From Bactericera cockerelli (Eukaryota; Arthropoda; Insecta; Hemiptera; Triozidae): a DNA stretch of 64,000 nt. The position numbers and the translations under genes are program-made. Below, one piece after another: positions 36,427-44,300 of this stretch (position 1 is the stretch's first letter; every line of letters starts with the position of its first letter). The notes under the pieces are model-generated. The model was not told where the DNA came from. It saw nothing but the letters and a program-made list of their open reading frames with translations, and did not search any database. Where the stretch lies: the NCBI GenBank assembly GCA_024516035.1, contig CM044967.1:6723202-6787201 (forward strand), in the 5' to 3' direction.

Positions 36427-36728
36427 GCTTACTGCTGGCGTTGAACTATAATTTCTAGAATTTTTAAAACTAGGTAACATTGTTTTTAATTTTTAGAATC
36501 AGAATCTCCTTATTTACACTGTCGGCTAGGACTAGAAAGTCTCACTATGCCTACAGTGGATAGAAGAAGATGTAGAAAGATAATTTAAAAATAAAAAAAA
36601 TATGAAATAATATATTAGAACGCTCTGTTTTTCCACAGAACCACACCGTCACAATCAGTACCGTATTCACGTCCAACTTGAAGACCTTCTCCCATAACAA
36701 CGATGCCTTCGAAGATGCACGATACTGA
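23664..36728 (+). CDS. SLC5-family sodium-coupled solute transporter, 14 coding exons (gene-level entry)
   Basis: Coding exons: 23664-23779, 24612-24803, 25122-25281, 25869-25986, 26835-26902, 27276-27434, 28195-28335, 29061-29169, 29646-29755, 30176-30351, 32058-32144, 33828-34005, 35177-35381, 36639-36728. The product (about 636 residues) is a plasma-membrane sodium:solute symporter most like the monocarboxylate/multivitamin (SLC5A8/12/6) branch; the substrate cannot be read from sequence. Family marks include [10 protein letters not shown] with GSSSMG (TM1 region), [87 protein letters not shown] and [11 protein letters not shown]. Splice phases agree across introns if exon 6 has one extra base, exon 10 lacks three and gains one, and exon 12 lacks one. 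I favour assembly error over a pseudogene because all splice sites and the other eleven exons are intact. It is convergent with the PDFR-like gene. Confidence 0.87.
24612..24803 (+). CDS. SLC5 exon 2: TM1 and GSSSMG loop
   Basis: Acceptor CCCTCAG. Codes [39 protein letters not shown] and [16 protein letters not shown]. This is the canonical SLC5 first helix and the G-x-SM loop. Donor GAG|GTAAGT keeps phase 2. Confidence 0.88.
24853..25060. repeat. Degenerate CACTGG-rich repeats in SLC5 intron 2
   Basis: GAAAACACTGGTAA-type units occur three times, preceded by CAGTG/CCGTGA-rich sequence with short inverted pairing. Possibly a decayed MITE. Confidence 0.4.
25122..25281 (+). CDS. SLC5 exon 3: TM2
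   Basis: Codes [40 protein letters not shown] and [14 protein letters not shown]. The PxE-Y-GxQ pattern and the F-RL-LTS-YEY junction are typical of SLC5A8-like proteins. Donor GAG|GTAAAC is phase 0. Confidence 0.88.
25302..25510. repeat. MITE-like inverted element with AAACCTGGAT ends
   Basis: GTCAAACCTGGATTCAAGTG at the left is mirrored by TTTATATCCAGGTTTGAATG at the right, with several GGATATAAGAGAA units inside. Relatives lie at 26,228-26,300 and 26,455-26,515. Confidence 0.6.
25660..25868 (+). repeat. Tandem duplication spanning the exon 4 acceptor
   Basis: The segment around 25,660-25,775 (TCTTGAAAACATAAATTTCT, TCCAATATTTCCATTCAATC, AGTAATTGGAAATGAGGCC) recurs at about 25,770-25,885 (TCTTGAAAACGTG, TCCAATATTCCCATGCATT, TTTCAGTATTTGGAAATGAG). 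The first copy is therefore a decoy of the exon 4 acceptor and first codons. Confidence 0.7.
25869..25986 (+). CDS. SLC5 exon 4
   Basis: Acceptor TTTTTTCAG. Codes [20 protein letters not shown] and [19 protein letters not shown], the conserved YLE-RF segment and the next helix. Donor G|GTAAGA is phase 1. Confidence 0.88.
26015..26220. repeat. LINE-tail-like dispersed repeat in SLC5 intron 4
   Basis: CACTTTATTAGATATAAATG, an A-rich stretch, then ACATATGTCCTAACTAAAGG and GCGGGATTTG. Same family as 51,515-51,690. Confidence 0.55.
26337..26441 (+). repeat. tRNA-derived SINE, family D (3' part)
   Basis: AAAAATGTGCCAAAACTAAC, GGTTGAACAACGTCGACCC and a GAAGAAGAAGAAGAAGAA tail; the head is missing. 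Confidence 0.7.
26835..26902 (+). CDS. SLC5 exon 5
   Basis: A short exon after TTTCCAG. Codes (V)[20 protein letters not shown] plus SQ; the VTG start and T-V-Y helix fit SLC5. Three copies of GGAGTTTCAACCAAT-type sequence run up to the acceptor. Donor CAG|GTAATC is phase 0. Confidence 0.85.
27276..27434 (+). CDS. SLC5 exon 6, with one extra base
   Basis: It begins [20 protein letters not shown] in frame. After LIVMG (about 27,350-27,359) the family-like reading continues one base later ([20 protein letters not shown]), so one base is in excess, most simply in the GGGG run at 27,356-27,359. That shifted frame is also the one that leaves phase 2 at CAT|GTAAGA, as exon 7 requires. The GGxSExW motif is typical of SLC5. 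Confidence 0.85.
27441..27500 (+). repeat. Fragment of the TTACTTCCGAGAAAT repeat at the intron 6 donor
   Basis: It begins 6 bp into the intron (TTACTTCCGAGAAATTTCC, AATATTAGAAATCGG). Longer relatives are at 48,820-49,226 and 60,833-61,340. Confidence 0.6.
27605..27730. repeat. Short tandem repeat CTTGGGATTCTTGTTTT
   Basis: About four imperfect units within SLC5 intron 6. Confidence 0.7.
28195..28335 (+). CDS. SLC5 exon 7: sodium-site helix region
   Basis: One base completes a codon, then [20 protein letters not shown] and [20 protein letters not shown] plus TIGQVR. The GG-YWLS-NQ-S-QKY block is among the most conserved in SLC5 and lies near the sodium and substrate sites. Donor AC|GTGAGT is phase 2. 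Confidence 0.9.
28717..28860 (-). repeat. 5S-rRNA-derived SINE in SLC5 intron 7
   Basis: On minus: GCCAGCGTCGATGACACATT, CACCGGTTCTCGTAGGATCA, CCAAAGTTAACCAACG. This follows the 5S rRNA internal promoter region closely. Confidence 0.75.
29061..29169 (+). CDS. SLC5 exon 8
   Basis: Acceptor TTTTTTTCAG. Codes [20 protein letters not shown] and [16 protein letters not shown], with the G-x-Y-x-x-CDP loop typical of the family. Donor CAT|GTAAGT is phase 0. Confidence 0.88.
29326..29620. repeat. 35-40-bp minisatellite just upstream of SLC5 exon 9
   Basis: About 7-8 units of TGGTCTACTCCCTGTTTATA plus GTCCCCCAGCCAGACTGC. Each has a pyrimidine-rich run followed by CCCAG. Related single units are near 41,950, 42,050 and 50,815-50,880. 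Confidence 0.85.
29646..29755 (+). CDS. SLC5 exon 9
   Basis: Acceptor TTCGGACAG. Codes [20 protein letters not shown] and [17 protein letters not shown]: the DQ-P helix and the PG-F-AG-AAS start of the next sodium-site helix. Donor GG|GTATGT is phase 2. Confidence 0.88.
30176..30351 (+). CDS. SLC5 exon 10, with four single-base indels
   Basis: It starts TVASAINSL, which is the family TLSTVASAINAL region. Family-like reading then needs a missing base near 30,203 (to reach [10 protein letters not shown]), another near 30,240 (to reach [18 protein letters not shown]), another near 30,298 (to reach VLSFLLVL) and one extra base near 30,324 (to reach VENMGSVLQ). With these the exon is 178 bases and both splice phases fit. 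As assembled it has stops in the continuous frame. Confidence 0.8.
30740..30990. repeat. LINE-tail-like dispersed repeat in SLC5 intron 10
   Basis: ATTATACTAAGTTTCATTAG, an A-rich run, ATGTCCTACCTAAAGGGCGG and GTGGCAACCTCTTCCACCC. Confidence 0.55.
31045..31200 (-). repeat. tRNA-like SINE, family I
   Basis: GTGCCCCGGAGCCGCTTTCG, AAAACCTCGGTCAGAATTTT and GGCCGGGATTTGAACCCGCA (B-box-like on minus). A second copy is at 59,525-59,650. Confidence 0.6.
31895..32033. mobile_element. PIF/Harbinger-like MITE with TAA duplication
   Basis: TAA-GGGCGGAATTAAAAGACG at the left and TGTCTATTAATTTCACCC-TAA at the right, an imperfect inverted repeat flanked by the trinucleotide TAA. It lies 24 bp upstream of SLC5 exon 11. 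The second copy is at 44,307-44,441. Confidence 0.65.
32058..32144 (+). CDS. SLC5 exon 11
   Basis: Codes [20 protein letters not shown] plus MFFPWANTK, the GMVGGP-LG-FTLG helix of the family. Donor AAA|GTAAGT is phase 0. Confidence 0.9.
32591..33455. mobile_element. Tc1/mariner-type foldback MITE, 865 bp
   Basis: Ends CAGGGTGGGGCAAAAGTC and GACTTTTGCCCCACCCTG are flanked by TA. The two halves are reverse complements. Within each half an outer and an inner module resemble each other (CCCCTGAATAACTTTCG against CCCCTGAATATCTTTCG), so four related modules are arranged head to head. It has no transposase. Inserted in SLC5 intron 11. Confidence 0.85.
33477..33562 (+). repeat. tRNA-derived SINE, family E (fragment)
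   Basis: CAGGCAGTGGACTCGTAATA, TGGAGGTCATAAGTTCGAGT, then TTTGTGATATAAATCTTGTG. Confidence 0.5.
33828..34005 (+). CDS. SLC5 exon 12, one base short at its start
   Basis: Codes [20 protein letters not shown], then MAQSRGF and an extracellular loop with CDICFNSTW (a sequon). The preceding exon ends in phase 0 but the helix reads only if one more base follows ATTCCAG, giving the family's NTKGALSG; a G is probably missing at 33,828. It ends GA|GTAAGT in phase 2. Confidence 0.82.
34776..34850 (+). repeat. Short repeat GTTCTGGGCTTAATAGCTTT
   Basis: Also at 32,192-32,270 and 60,226-60,297; each copy ends in an ATT microsatellite. Confidence 0.55.
34851..35160 (+). repeat. tRNA-derived SINE, family A, full length
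   Basis: TAGTCACTGTGGCAGAGTGA (A-box half), GACCTGGGTTCGATTCCCAG (B box), ATGTTCGGGGTCCACTCATA body, ending ATTTTATATTATATTATTA. Inserted 16 bp before the exon 13 acceptor. Confidence 0.85.
35177..35381 (+). CDS. SLC5 exon 13: last helix and C-tail start
   Basis: Acceptor CACCACAG. Codes [20 protein letters not shown] and [20 protein letters not shown], then [19 protein letters not shown]. The YRISYLWYS motif is diagnostic for this SLC5 branch. Donor GAG|GTAAGT is phase 0. Confidence 0.9.
35494..35701 (+). repeat. tRNA-derived SINE, family C
   Basis: TCCCGCTAGCTCAGTGATAT head, GGGTTCGAAACCCAGCCGGG B box, GGCGATATTATTATTATTAT tail. Confidence 0.88.
35717..35915 (+). repeat. tRNA-derived SINE, family B
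   Basis: GCACTGGTAGTCAAGTGGTT, GGTTCGCATCCCACCCAGTG and GTGATAGAAAATGCTTTGAG. AACATGA flanks it on both sides as a target duplication. Confidence 0.88.
36392..36425. repeat. Poly(A) run in SLC5 intron 13
   Basis: About 34 A residues. A homopolymer this long is easily miscounted in assemblies. Confidence 0.9.
36639..36728 (+). CDS. SLC5 exon 14: C-terminus and stop
   Basis: Acceptor TTTTCCACAG. Codes [20 protein letters not shown] then NDAFEDARY and TGA at 36,726-36,728, a short hydrophilic cytoplasmic end. No PDZ-type THL ending like that of vertebrate SLC5A8 is present. Confidence 0.8.
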   Translation, partial: NHTVTISTVFTSNLKTFSHNNDAFEDARY

Positions 36729-37075
36729 AACAGACCAACTCAACCATTGCGGTGTTGTACTAATGCTCATTTCAGCTAGAAAAAATCTACTCATTTTATC
36801 TAGAAAAAAATAATCATTCCTATTCCTGAAAAAAACCATTTGTCGAAAAAAATTCGAATCTTTCCATGAAGAAAGGGATAAATATTATGAAGTAGTCACC
36901 AAGGCCAAAAACAGTTTAAAATAATATTGTATATATTTGATATTTTATGTTTGTAGTGCAGAAGCTCATAGAACTATGAATCGACTCAAATTGATCAAAA
37001 CTCTGACACATGTTTTATGAAGTTGTAGGTCGTAGGATCAATTTATTGACATTTTATTGACGAAATCCGTGTATA

Positions 37076-37081
37076 AATAAA
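37076..37081 (+). terminator. Candidate polyadenylation signal of the SLC5 gene
   Basis: AATAAA about 350 bp after the stop codon, followed by TTGGTCTGGTG, a GT-rich downstream element. Confidence 0.5.
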
Positions 37082-39902
37082 GTTGGTCTGGTGAAATTTA
37101 TGGTACATTTTTATGACACAGTTACCCAACTAGATACATATGAAACTTGAAACTTGCTCTCAAATTTTCCTTATTTTCTTCTTCTACTCAAATCTTTTTT
37201 TGTTACTCATCTCACTTATAAGATTTCTAGTGCTATTAATTTCTGTGTCTATTATTAGATGCCTAGTTTTAAACTTATCTCTATTTCCTATTCAAACTAG
37301 GAGGGTAATTAGAAGAGTAGTGGTGCTATTTTCCCAGCGAGTGGAGAACATGAAACAAAACAACAGACCGTTTGAATAGACGTTTGATTCAAATTTAAAT
37401 CAAATTACTGGTGAGCGATGAGCTAGTATACGAGAATTCAAAATATTTAGTGCCATATCGAAATATCCATGTTATAAACTTTTCGAAATTCCTCATTTAA
37501 AACCAAATACTTACCTTCTCTGTGAAAAGTAAACCACACCATGTTCAGATTTTAAATAACATGAGCTTAATCAGGCTTTTATCGCTCATGCGAACTGATG
37601 TCTGATGATTAAATCAAATATCGTTGAAACCCCTTGGTGCGTGTCTTCTCTTTTAAAAGGTTGTGATTTCAAACCAAAACACGGTCTATACAAAAGCTTT
37701 TTTGATTTTCTGATCACTGATCACAGAATTCTAATGACTTTTGGTCTGATTTGAAAGACTATCACACCCACGTCACACACTATCCATTTTTCAGACAGAT
37801 CAGATTTTCCATCAGTCATCAAAATATAATTTGATACAAATCAGATAGTGTAATCAATCAGATGTTTTCACTTAAACCATCTGGCAATTGCTGGATTAAA
37901 AGGACTTTTAAATTCTAAACATTATGATTAATACTTGTCAATATATATCTGATGAGATAAATTAAAGAAAAATCTGAACGTTTGTGGTTTACTACAGGAT
38001 TAGGTCTCCTTTCTTTTGAAAGGAGATAGGTTTCATTGTACAGACTACCAGAATAGGTACTATTTTTTCTACAAATTAATTTTAGAAGTTTTCTATAATT
38101 CAATAAACGTTTAGATTTACAAAAAAGAAATTTACTCACGAATTTATTTACTTAAACTCTTAATTCTAGGACACAGCTTGTGATCAGTAGGTGGTCAAAA
38201 TGGAGTGAGACTGCCTGGAAGGCTCAGTCTTACTCGATAACAGAAAATTATATTGAACAATCAAAAATTCTTATGCAAACAAATATAAAGAAATAATATG
38301 TAAATTTACTAATCTTGGTGCTATTTTGACACAATATCAGTGGATATCACAGCGTTAAATATTTCCTTACATCCTACATAACATCGAGCATCGGGGTGGA
38401 AAATTAGCTAGGCTCTTCTAAAGAACTAATAAATTTGAAAGCCAAAACAATAATAAAAAATAATAGATAAATATAATGATACTCTGTGTTTGTATTACCT
38501 CATTGACAAACGAGAAATAACAATACATAATGAATATACAATGTAATATGGTGATAACAACTTTTTTTCAATTCTCACTTTGCTTTTCATTATTATTTTT
38601 TACCAACCACAATGGCTCGATCTTAAAAAGACAGTCTTAAAGAGATTGGACTCGTAACCTAGGTTTCGGTTGCTCAAGCCCTATCATTGGAAAATTTAGT
38701 AAGGTGGGTTCAGTAATTGTGTGACATAACTCTTGTGATCAATTCGAAGTTATAACCTGCCTATAGCATCTAATCATATTCTTTAAGAAGTACCCGTATT
38801 TCCAATAGAATATCTCCCGGACATACAAAGCAGGTAGGTAGTTATGGAGTAGAAATTTCCGTCTAGGAATCCAATACAATCTTCTTGTCTATTAACCGAC
38901 TGTGATATCCACTTAACCACGGAAAATACAACATAGTATTAAAAAGAAACATTTGATGATTTTATCTCAGATTTTTTTTTTTTCCATCACAAATACGTTT
39001 TCAACTTTTTGGCGACTCTAAAGCTACTTCAAACTCTACTGGTTTGAATTGTAACTTGACTTACTTGACGCGGTAATATATCCCATAAGAGCACCTAGGA
39101 AGATTCTTTTTGAATATTTGTGATATTTAAACCATTTTTGTTTGCACTCGATCCAGGGAACGTTTATGGACTAAGTTGCTTACTACAAAGCTAACTCTGG
39201 CTCTTTTGATATTTCAAGTTTCAATGAAATTTTCATGTTGACATCATTTAAATGGGTGGAATGTCAGCAAAGATGAATTCTTGTGATGGATTAACAGTTC
39301 AACATGATCTCTTAAAAATAAAAATACAGTGCGTTAGTTCAAGAATGCAGTCTGTAAGTTTTACACAGAACAAATGACGCTCTTTACACCCCCATCATAC
39401 TGTTCTTACTTTTATCGATCCTTGATTCACGTCAGTAAAAACAGAAAATTCTTTGCTTTTTGTATCTTTTTCTTACAACTTGTAATTTTTTTCCCCCCAC
39501 AGTATATTCCTAGCCCTGTTAATAGACAAATTTACTACACATAAAAAACCCATCACCCGTAGCTTAACTTTAGTAATGCGCGTTTAACGCCAAATTTCGC
39601 TACAAGCAGAGGAAGCTCATTTTTTATTCACAAAAGATAATTATTATCAAAAGGACAAGGAGATAAGGAGAGAAAGGGGTGGGGGATATAAATTTAGAAT
39701 AACACCTCCGGCAAAATGTGAACAAGGCAGACTTTATGACGACTTGGGTATAAGGCGTTCCGGAACTTTCGCTTTTTGAACTTTTCGGCCTCCTAGCACA
39801 CTAAAGGGGCCGTCACTTAGGCTATTTTTCATTCAGCTACTTTAATTTTCCATGTGAATGTGTTGTGGAGACTGAAAATTAATGACATAGACTACCAATG
39901 CA
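37082..39902. other. Space between convergent genes
   Basis: AT-rich, no gene seen. A degraded family-E SINE lies at about 38,605-38,760 (GGACTCGTAACCTAGG). Confidence 0.4.
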
Positions 39903-39904
39903 CG

Positions 39905-40080
39905 GACTACCGTGAAATCGTAGTCAAATGGTTAAGGTTGGTTCGAATCCTACCCGATGCATGAATTTTTCCTCATTTATTTAATCAAGTGTGTGACCAC
40001 ATAATGGTAAGACTTGAAGGTTTTGTGGTAGAAAATGCTTTGAGCAAAAGGTGGTAGAAATGCTAGAGTTTTGTTATTAT
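39905..40080 (+). repeat. tRNA-derived SINE, family B (internally deleted)
   Basis: ATCGTAGTCAAATGGTTAAG runs directly into GTTGGTTCGAATCCTACCCG, so the segment between A and B boxes is lost; the body continues as GGTAGAAAATGCTTTGAGC. Confidence 0.75.
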
Positions 40081-40514
40081 TAGTCAAAGACTGGTATTTT
40101 CTGACATGATTTTCTAGAAACTATTGCACTCGGTCAGTTTGTTTTGGCTTGAGCTTGTTTTAACTTCTCAATTTTTGCAATTGCTTTTTTTCCTTTCATG
40201 ATGTTACTTTTTTCATTTTATAACACATTACTTTCAGTTCGATTGTTAGGGACACATAAATTGGAATGCAGTGAATAAATATCGAAGAATGGGGCACTTT
40301 TGGTAAGGCAAAATTGAGTAACTGTGAATTGTGGTAACTTTTGTGATTTACACAACAGACTATGATTCTATGGTAGCTTTAATTTTATATTGAACTTTTT
40401 ATTCTTAAAGTTGACATTAGAGAAAAACAAATCCATTGAGATATACTGCGCATAATCTTATTTTAGTGAACAATTGACCTCAAAAGCTCAATATTGTTAA
40501 GGGACTGGGATAGC

Positions 40515-40585
40515 TTCAGTTTTTTGGCATAGATGCCGTTTGTGCCAGTGCGACCCCTAGTGTGGTGAGGCATGGCGGTTGAAAA
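40515..40585 (+). repeat. Short dispersed repeat, partner at 42,460-42,510
   Basis: Both copies share GCCGTTTGTGCCAGTGCGAC (or a one-base variant) and CCCTAGTGTGG. Confidence 0.5.
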
Positions 40586-41193
40586 TTGCCAGAGTCTAAA
40601 CCGTGGTCGTCAGTACCGCCTGCTCTCAGGATCATATGTTCGGGTTCAGCTTGGTCACTGGCTTCAGGAGCTCTTCCTGCGGGGTGGAGGTATGCTGCTG
40701 TCGACAGCAAAACCTGGAAAATCAAACCATTTGATTTTTCAAACATTTTTTAAACAAAAAAATAATAATTTATAATAAACATATAAATCTTTATTTGAAT
40801 TAATTTCACGTTGATTCACCAGTTTTTGACCGATAGCCAAAGTTAAGAATCTCCCAGGGAGGTGAATGATTCATGGATCATTCTTGTGTTGAAAATTTCG
40901 TGATACTGGCTATTCTCGAACCAATGGGTGAGTATAAGAATCAGTTTGTGAATGACTCTCGTCCTTATCTTAATTGATAGAATCAAAGGACTTAGGTTTA
41001 GGTATAAGTCCAAATCAGGCCGTATAAAAATAAAGTCTACTATAACAAGAAATACCATATGGAGAAAAAAAGAAGAATAATAAAAAAAAGATTGTTGGTT
41101 TGATGGTATACTGTGTCGGATTCTCACTATGTGAGTTTGCCAATTTTCTTTTGTGAGTGAGTTAGCCAGCCAGCTGGCAGTTCGTCAATAAAT

Positions 41194-41199
41194 TTTATT
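41194..41199 (-). terminator. Candidate polyadenylation signal of the PDFR-like gene
   Basis: AATAAA on the minus strand only 18 bp past the stop codon at 41,217-41,219. If used, the 3' UTR would be very short; other TTTATT sites lie further left (for example about 40,790). Confidence 0.4.
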
Positions 41200-41216
41200 G
41201 ATTGTGCCTCTCTCTA

Positions 41217-41366
41217 TTACCTCCTCAAATTGTTGGCTAGGAACTCGTTGGAGTCTATGGACTCAGGCTCTGCATTGCTGACAAACACAGAGTTCCGCCG
41301 AGGTGGAAATGTCTGCTGGCGAGACATCATGTATGTGGAGAAGCCTTTGTTGACAGCCATCCGAAC
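41217..41366 (-). CDS. Pdfr: PDFR-like last exon: C-terminal tail
   Basis: Acceptor CTCTTCAG. Codes VRMAVNKGFSTYMMSRQQTF, PPRRNSVFVSNAEPESIDSN, EFLANNLRR and TAA. The VR start continues the class B 'GEVR' junction after TM7. The tail is short (49 residues) and serine-containing. Confidence 0.8.
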   Translation of the reverse strand, partial: VRMAVNKGFSTYMMSRQQTFPPRRNSVFVSNAEPESIDSNEFLANNLRR

Positions 41367-44300
41367 CTGAAGAGAAAACGAGAACAACATAGATGAGAAT
41401 ATCATATTTGTGTTCATCACAAGATTTATATTTACTCAAACTAGGAAGGACTTGTTAATCTTTCCGACGATTGGGACTCGAACCACTGACCTCTTTTTTA
41501 CGAGTCCTCCGCAGTATCGAACTACTGAGTGAGCTTAGTATGATGAGCAGAAGTTTGAGACAAAATATGAATGCTTTGTGGTGTAAAAAGAGCTTTTTCC
41601 TATTGTTTGTGATCACAGAATTACTAGAGACCTCATCACTCATCAACGCACCACTTTCTTGAATTCATAAAGAAAAAAATAACTCTCATGCCACCATTGG
41701 TTGTTAGTTAATTTTGACAGCCCTTGTCAACTATTTCAATCCTTGTTTTATGTTTGACTGAAGACTTTTGCTGATATTTTCTAGAATACCTTTTTTTATA
41801 AGATCAACATTTGTTAAAAATAATTGGTAAAACAAATAAAATTACTACTACTACTACTACTGCGATCAACCATCATGAGAACTTGGGCTTTGTTTTTATA
41901 AGGCATTAAACCCTTAGGGAACTGCAAGCTAGCCTTGTTTGTTAGGGTTGGCTAAACTGTTCTCTGTTTATAGTCCTATAACGTTTGACTTATGCCCCAC
42001 CTCTCCATTGAAAAAACAATAGGGGACAGCTAGCCTTGCTTGTTAGGGTCGGCTAGTCTGTTCTCTGTTTATAGTCNNNNNNNNNNNNNNNNNNNNNNNN
42101 NNNNNNNNNNNNNNNNNNNNNNNNNNNNNNNNNNNNNNNNNNNNNNNNNNNNNNNNNNNNNNNNNNNNNNNNNNNNTACTATAAATATGTAAGTTGGTTA
42201 AATATGTAAGGCTTTCTTTCATCCGTCATAGAAGGACCAACTTTTGTATTTTCCTCAAGAAGTTAACCCAAAAAATTATGGATTTTTTTTCTAAAGTTAT
42301 TTCTTGCATTTGGTACCTACAGTCCTGGTACCTACACGTAAAAAAATGACCAGAATATGTAAAATTTGATCGAAAAAATACTCTAATCAAATATGAAATA
42401 TTCTCATTATTAGTTTTAAGATTATTGCTAGTAAGACTAAAAGTCTAATTACTGTAGCAGTTTTTGCCAAAGATACCGTTTGTGCCAGTGCGACCCCTAG
42501 TGTGGAGTAATCTTTGTGTTTCAAGGTAGTACCTATAATATTATTGCTATTATAGGTAATATTATTGCTTAATATTTTTTTTATAAGCCTTAAGGCCTTA
42601 GAGCTTAGAGGATTTGAAACCCCGAACCCCCGAAGCTAGAGCACTTACCGCAGCTGTTCCAACTCAGTAGTGTGGCTCTGTCTCAACTTTACAACTAGAA
42701 CACGGATTATGTTCAAGAGAAACAGGAAATTCAGCTGAAAAAAGAAAATATAGTAATTTACTTTTAAAATTGTAAAATAACAATACAAATAAAGAGGTAA
42801 AATTGAATAGATTTATTTAAAGAGATGTTTATGACACTTGCTCCAATTTTTTTTATTGAATTGCATTGTAATTTACTTTTGTCTTGCATTTTACTACATG
42901 TTAAAGCAAGTGCTATTACCATCCTGAATTTACGAAATCTCAGAAGATTTTAAATTAAATGAACCAATTGAATAAGCTCAAATGTAATTACAAAATACAG
43001 CCTTCATTCGGATTATCAAAGAACACACAGCAGCAGAAAATAAACTTTATAATTAAATTAACGAAGGCGGCTAGAATTACCTTGAAAATATTATTTTTTC
43101 GTTTTCGAAACTAAGTCCTTCGTTCTCGTGGGGTGAAGACTGCAAGTCTAGCCTTTATCTTGGTATTATTTTCGCAGGAAACTCACAGATACGCTATTCG
43201 CATTTATCTCACCCAGCCAGGGTGAAATCGGTACCATCACGTCTTCACCTCTCTGAACGTTGCTGAACTTCAGTTATCCTACGAGAACCGGTGTGTTCAA
43301 CGCGCCATCAACACTGTCTTAAAAATTACAGTTCTACTAGGTATAATTCGAGGATGTATTTTATATGTAGCTCTGTGTATGTGTGAATCTACGTATAGGT
43401 GTGTAAATTTGTTATATAAAAAAACAAAATAATAGGTATGTAATTTAATCCTTAATTAAATCTCAACTAACCCTTCAGTGGTCTAAATCTTCTTTCCATA
43501 CCGTTTATCCATACGTACTTAAGTCGCCAATCTAAATTTAAAATGAAATTCCCATGTTATTTTAAAAAAATATCATATTTGTGATATAATCACTACCCTG
43601 ATATCACAAAAAGTTCACTTTACTAAATCTACACTGAATCCGGGACTTGAACTACTGACCTCCAGGTGACAAGTCCGCCGCCTTATCGATCAAGCTACTG
43701 AGATCGGTTTATTTCAATAAATTATCAAGACACAGCTTAATGTTATGGCAAGCATACCTAATATTAAAAAGTTACTAAAAATCACATAGGTACCTACTAT
43801 TTTTATTCATAACAGGTAATTATTTTTTCTTGCTAAAACAATTATTTGTATGAGCGCCGTGTATTAATTCAAGTATGCAATATGCAACTGTGCATAAACA
43901 TTCACATTTTACTTCAGATAAATTTTTAATATTACATATCGGAAGTATTTTCATTACTTCATTATAAGGGTGGATAGTATTTATGAATAGAAACCATGTC
44001 AAATAAATAGTGAAATTAAGAAATAAATGTGTGTTCTTCATGTTATTATATCAAAATATTAGTGGGTAGCGCAGAATTATATAACTTTCTTGTCTGATCT
44101 CTCTGAGTCTAAACAGTAATTTCTATACTAAAATGTTGTTTATACTGAAACATATACATATAAATCTCCCTTACCTTTATCCCATAACCCATATTAGCTT
44201 ATATTGCTGTTGGGGTCGGCATTGTTCAATTCGGCATTACCCTCCATTCGCTGGGAAGCGTGTTTTTTTATTTTATTATTTTTTCTATTAGTTATTTTTA

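Noticed and set aside
23664..36728. Calling the SLC5 gene a pseudogene
   Set aside because: All 14 exons have intact splice sites with matching phases and eleven show no damage. Clustered one-base indels fit base-calling error better, though this is not proven.
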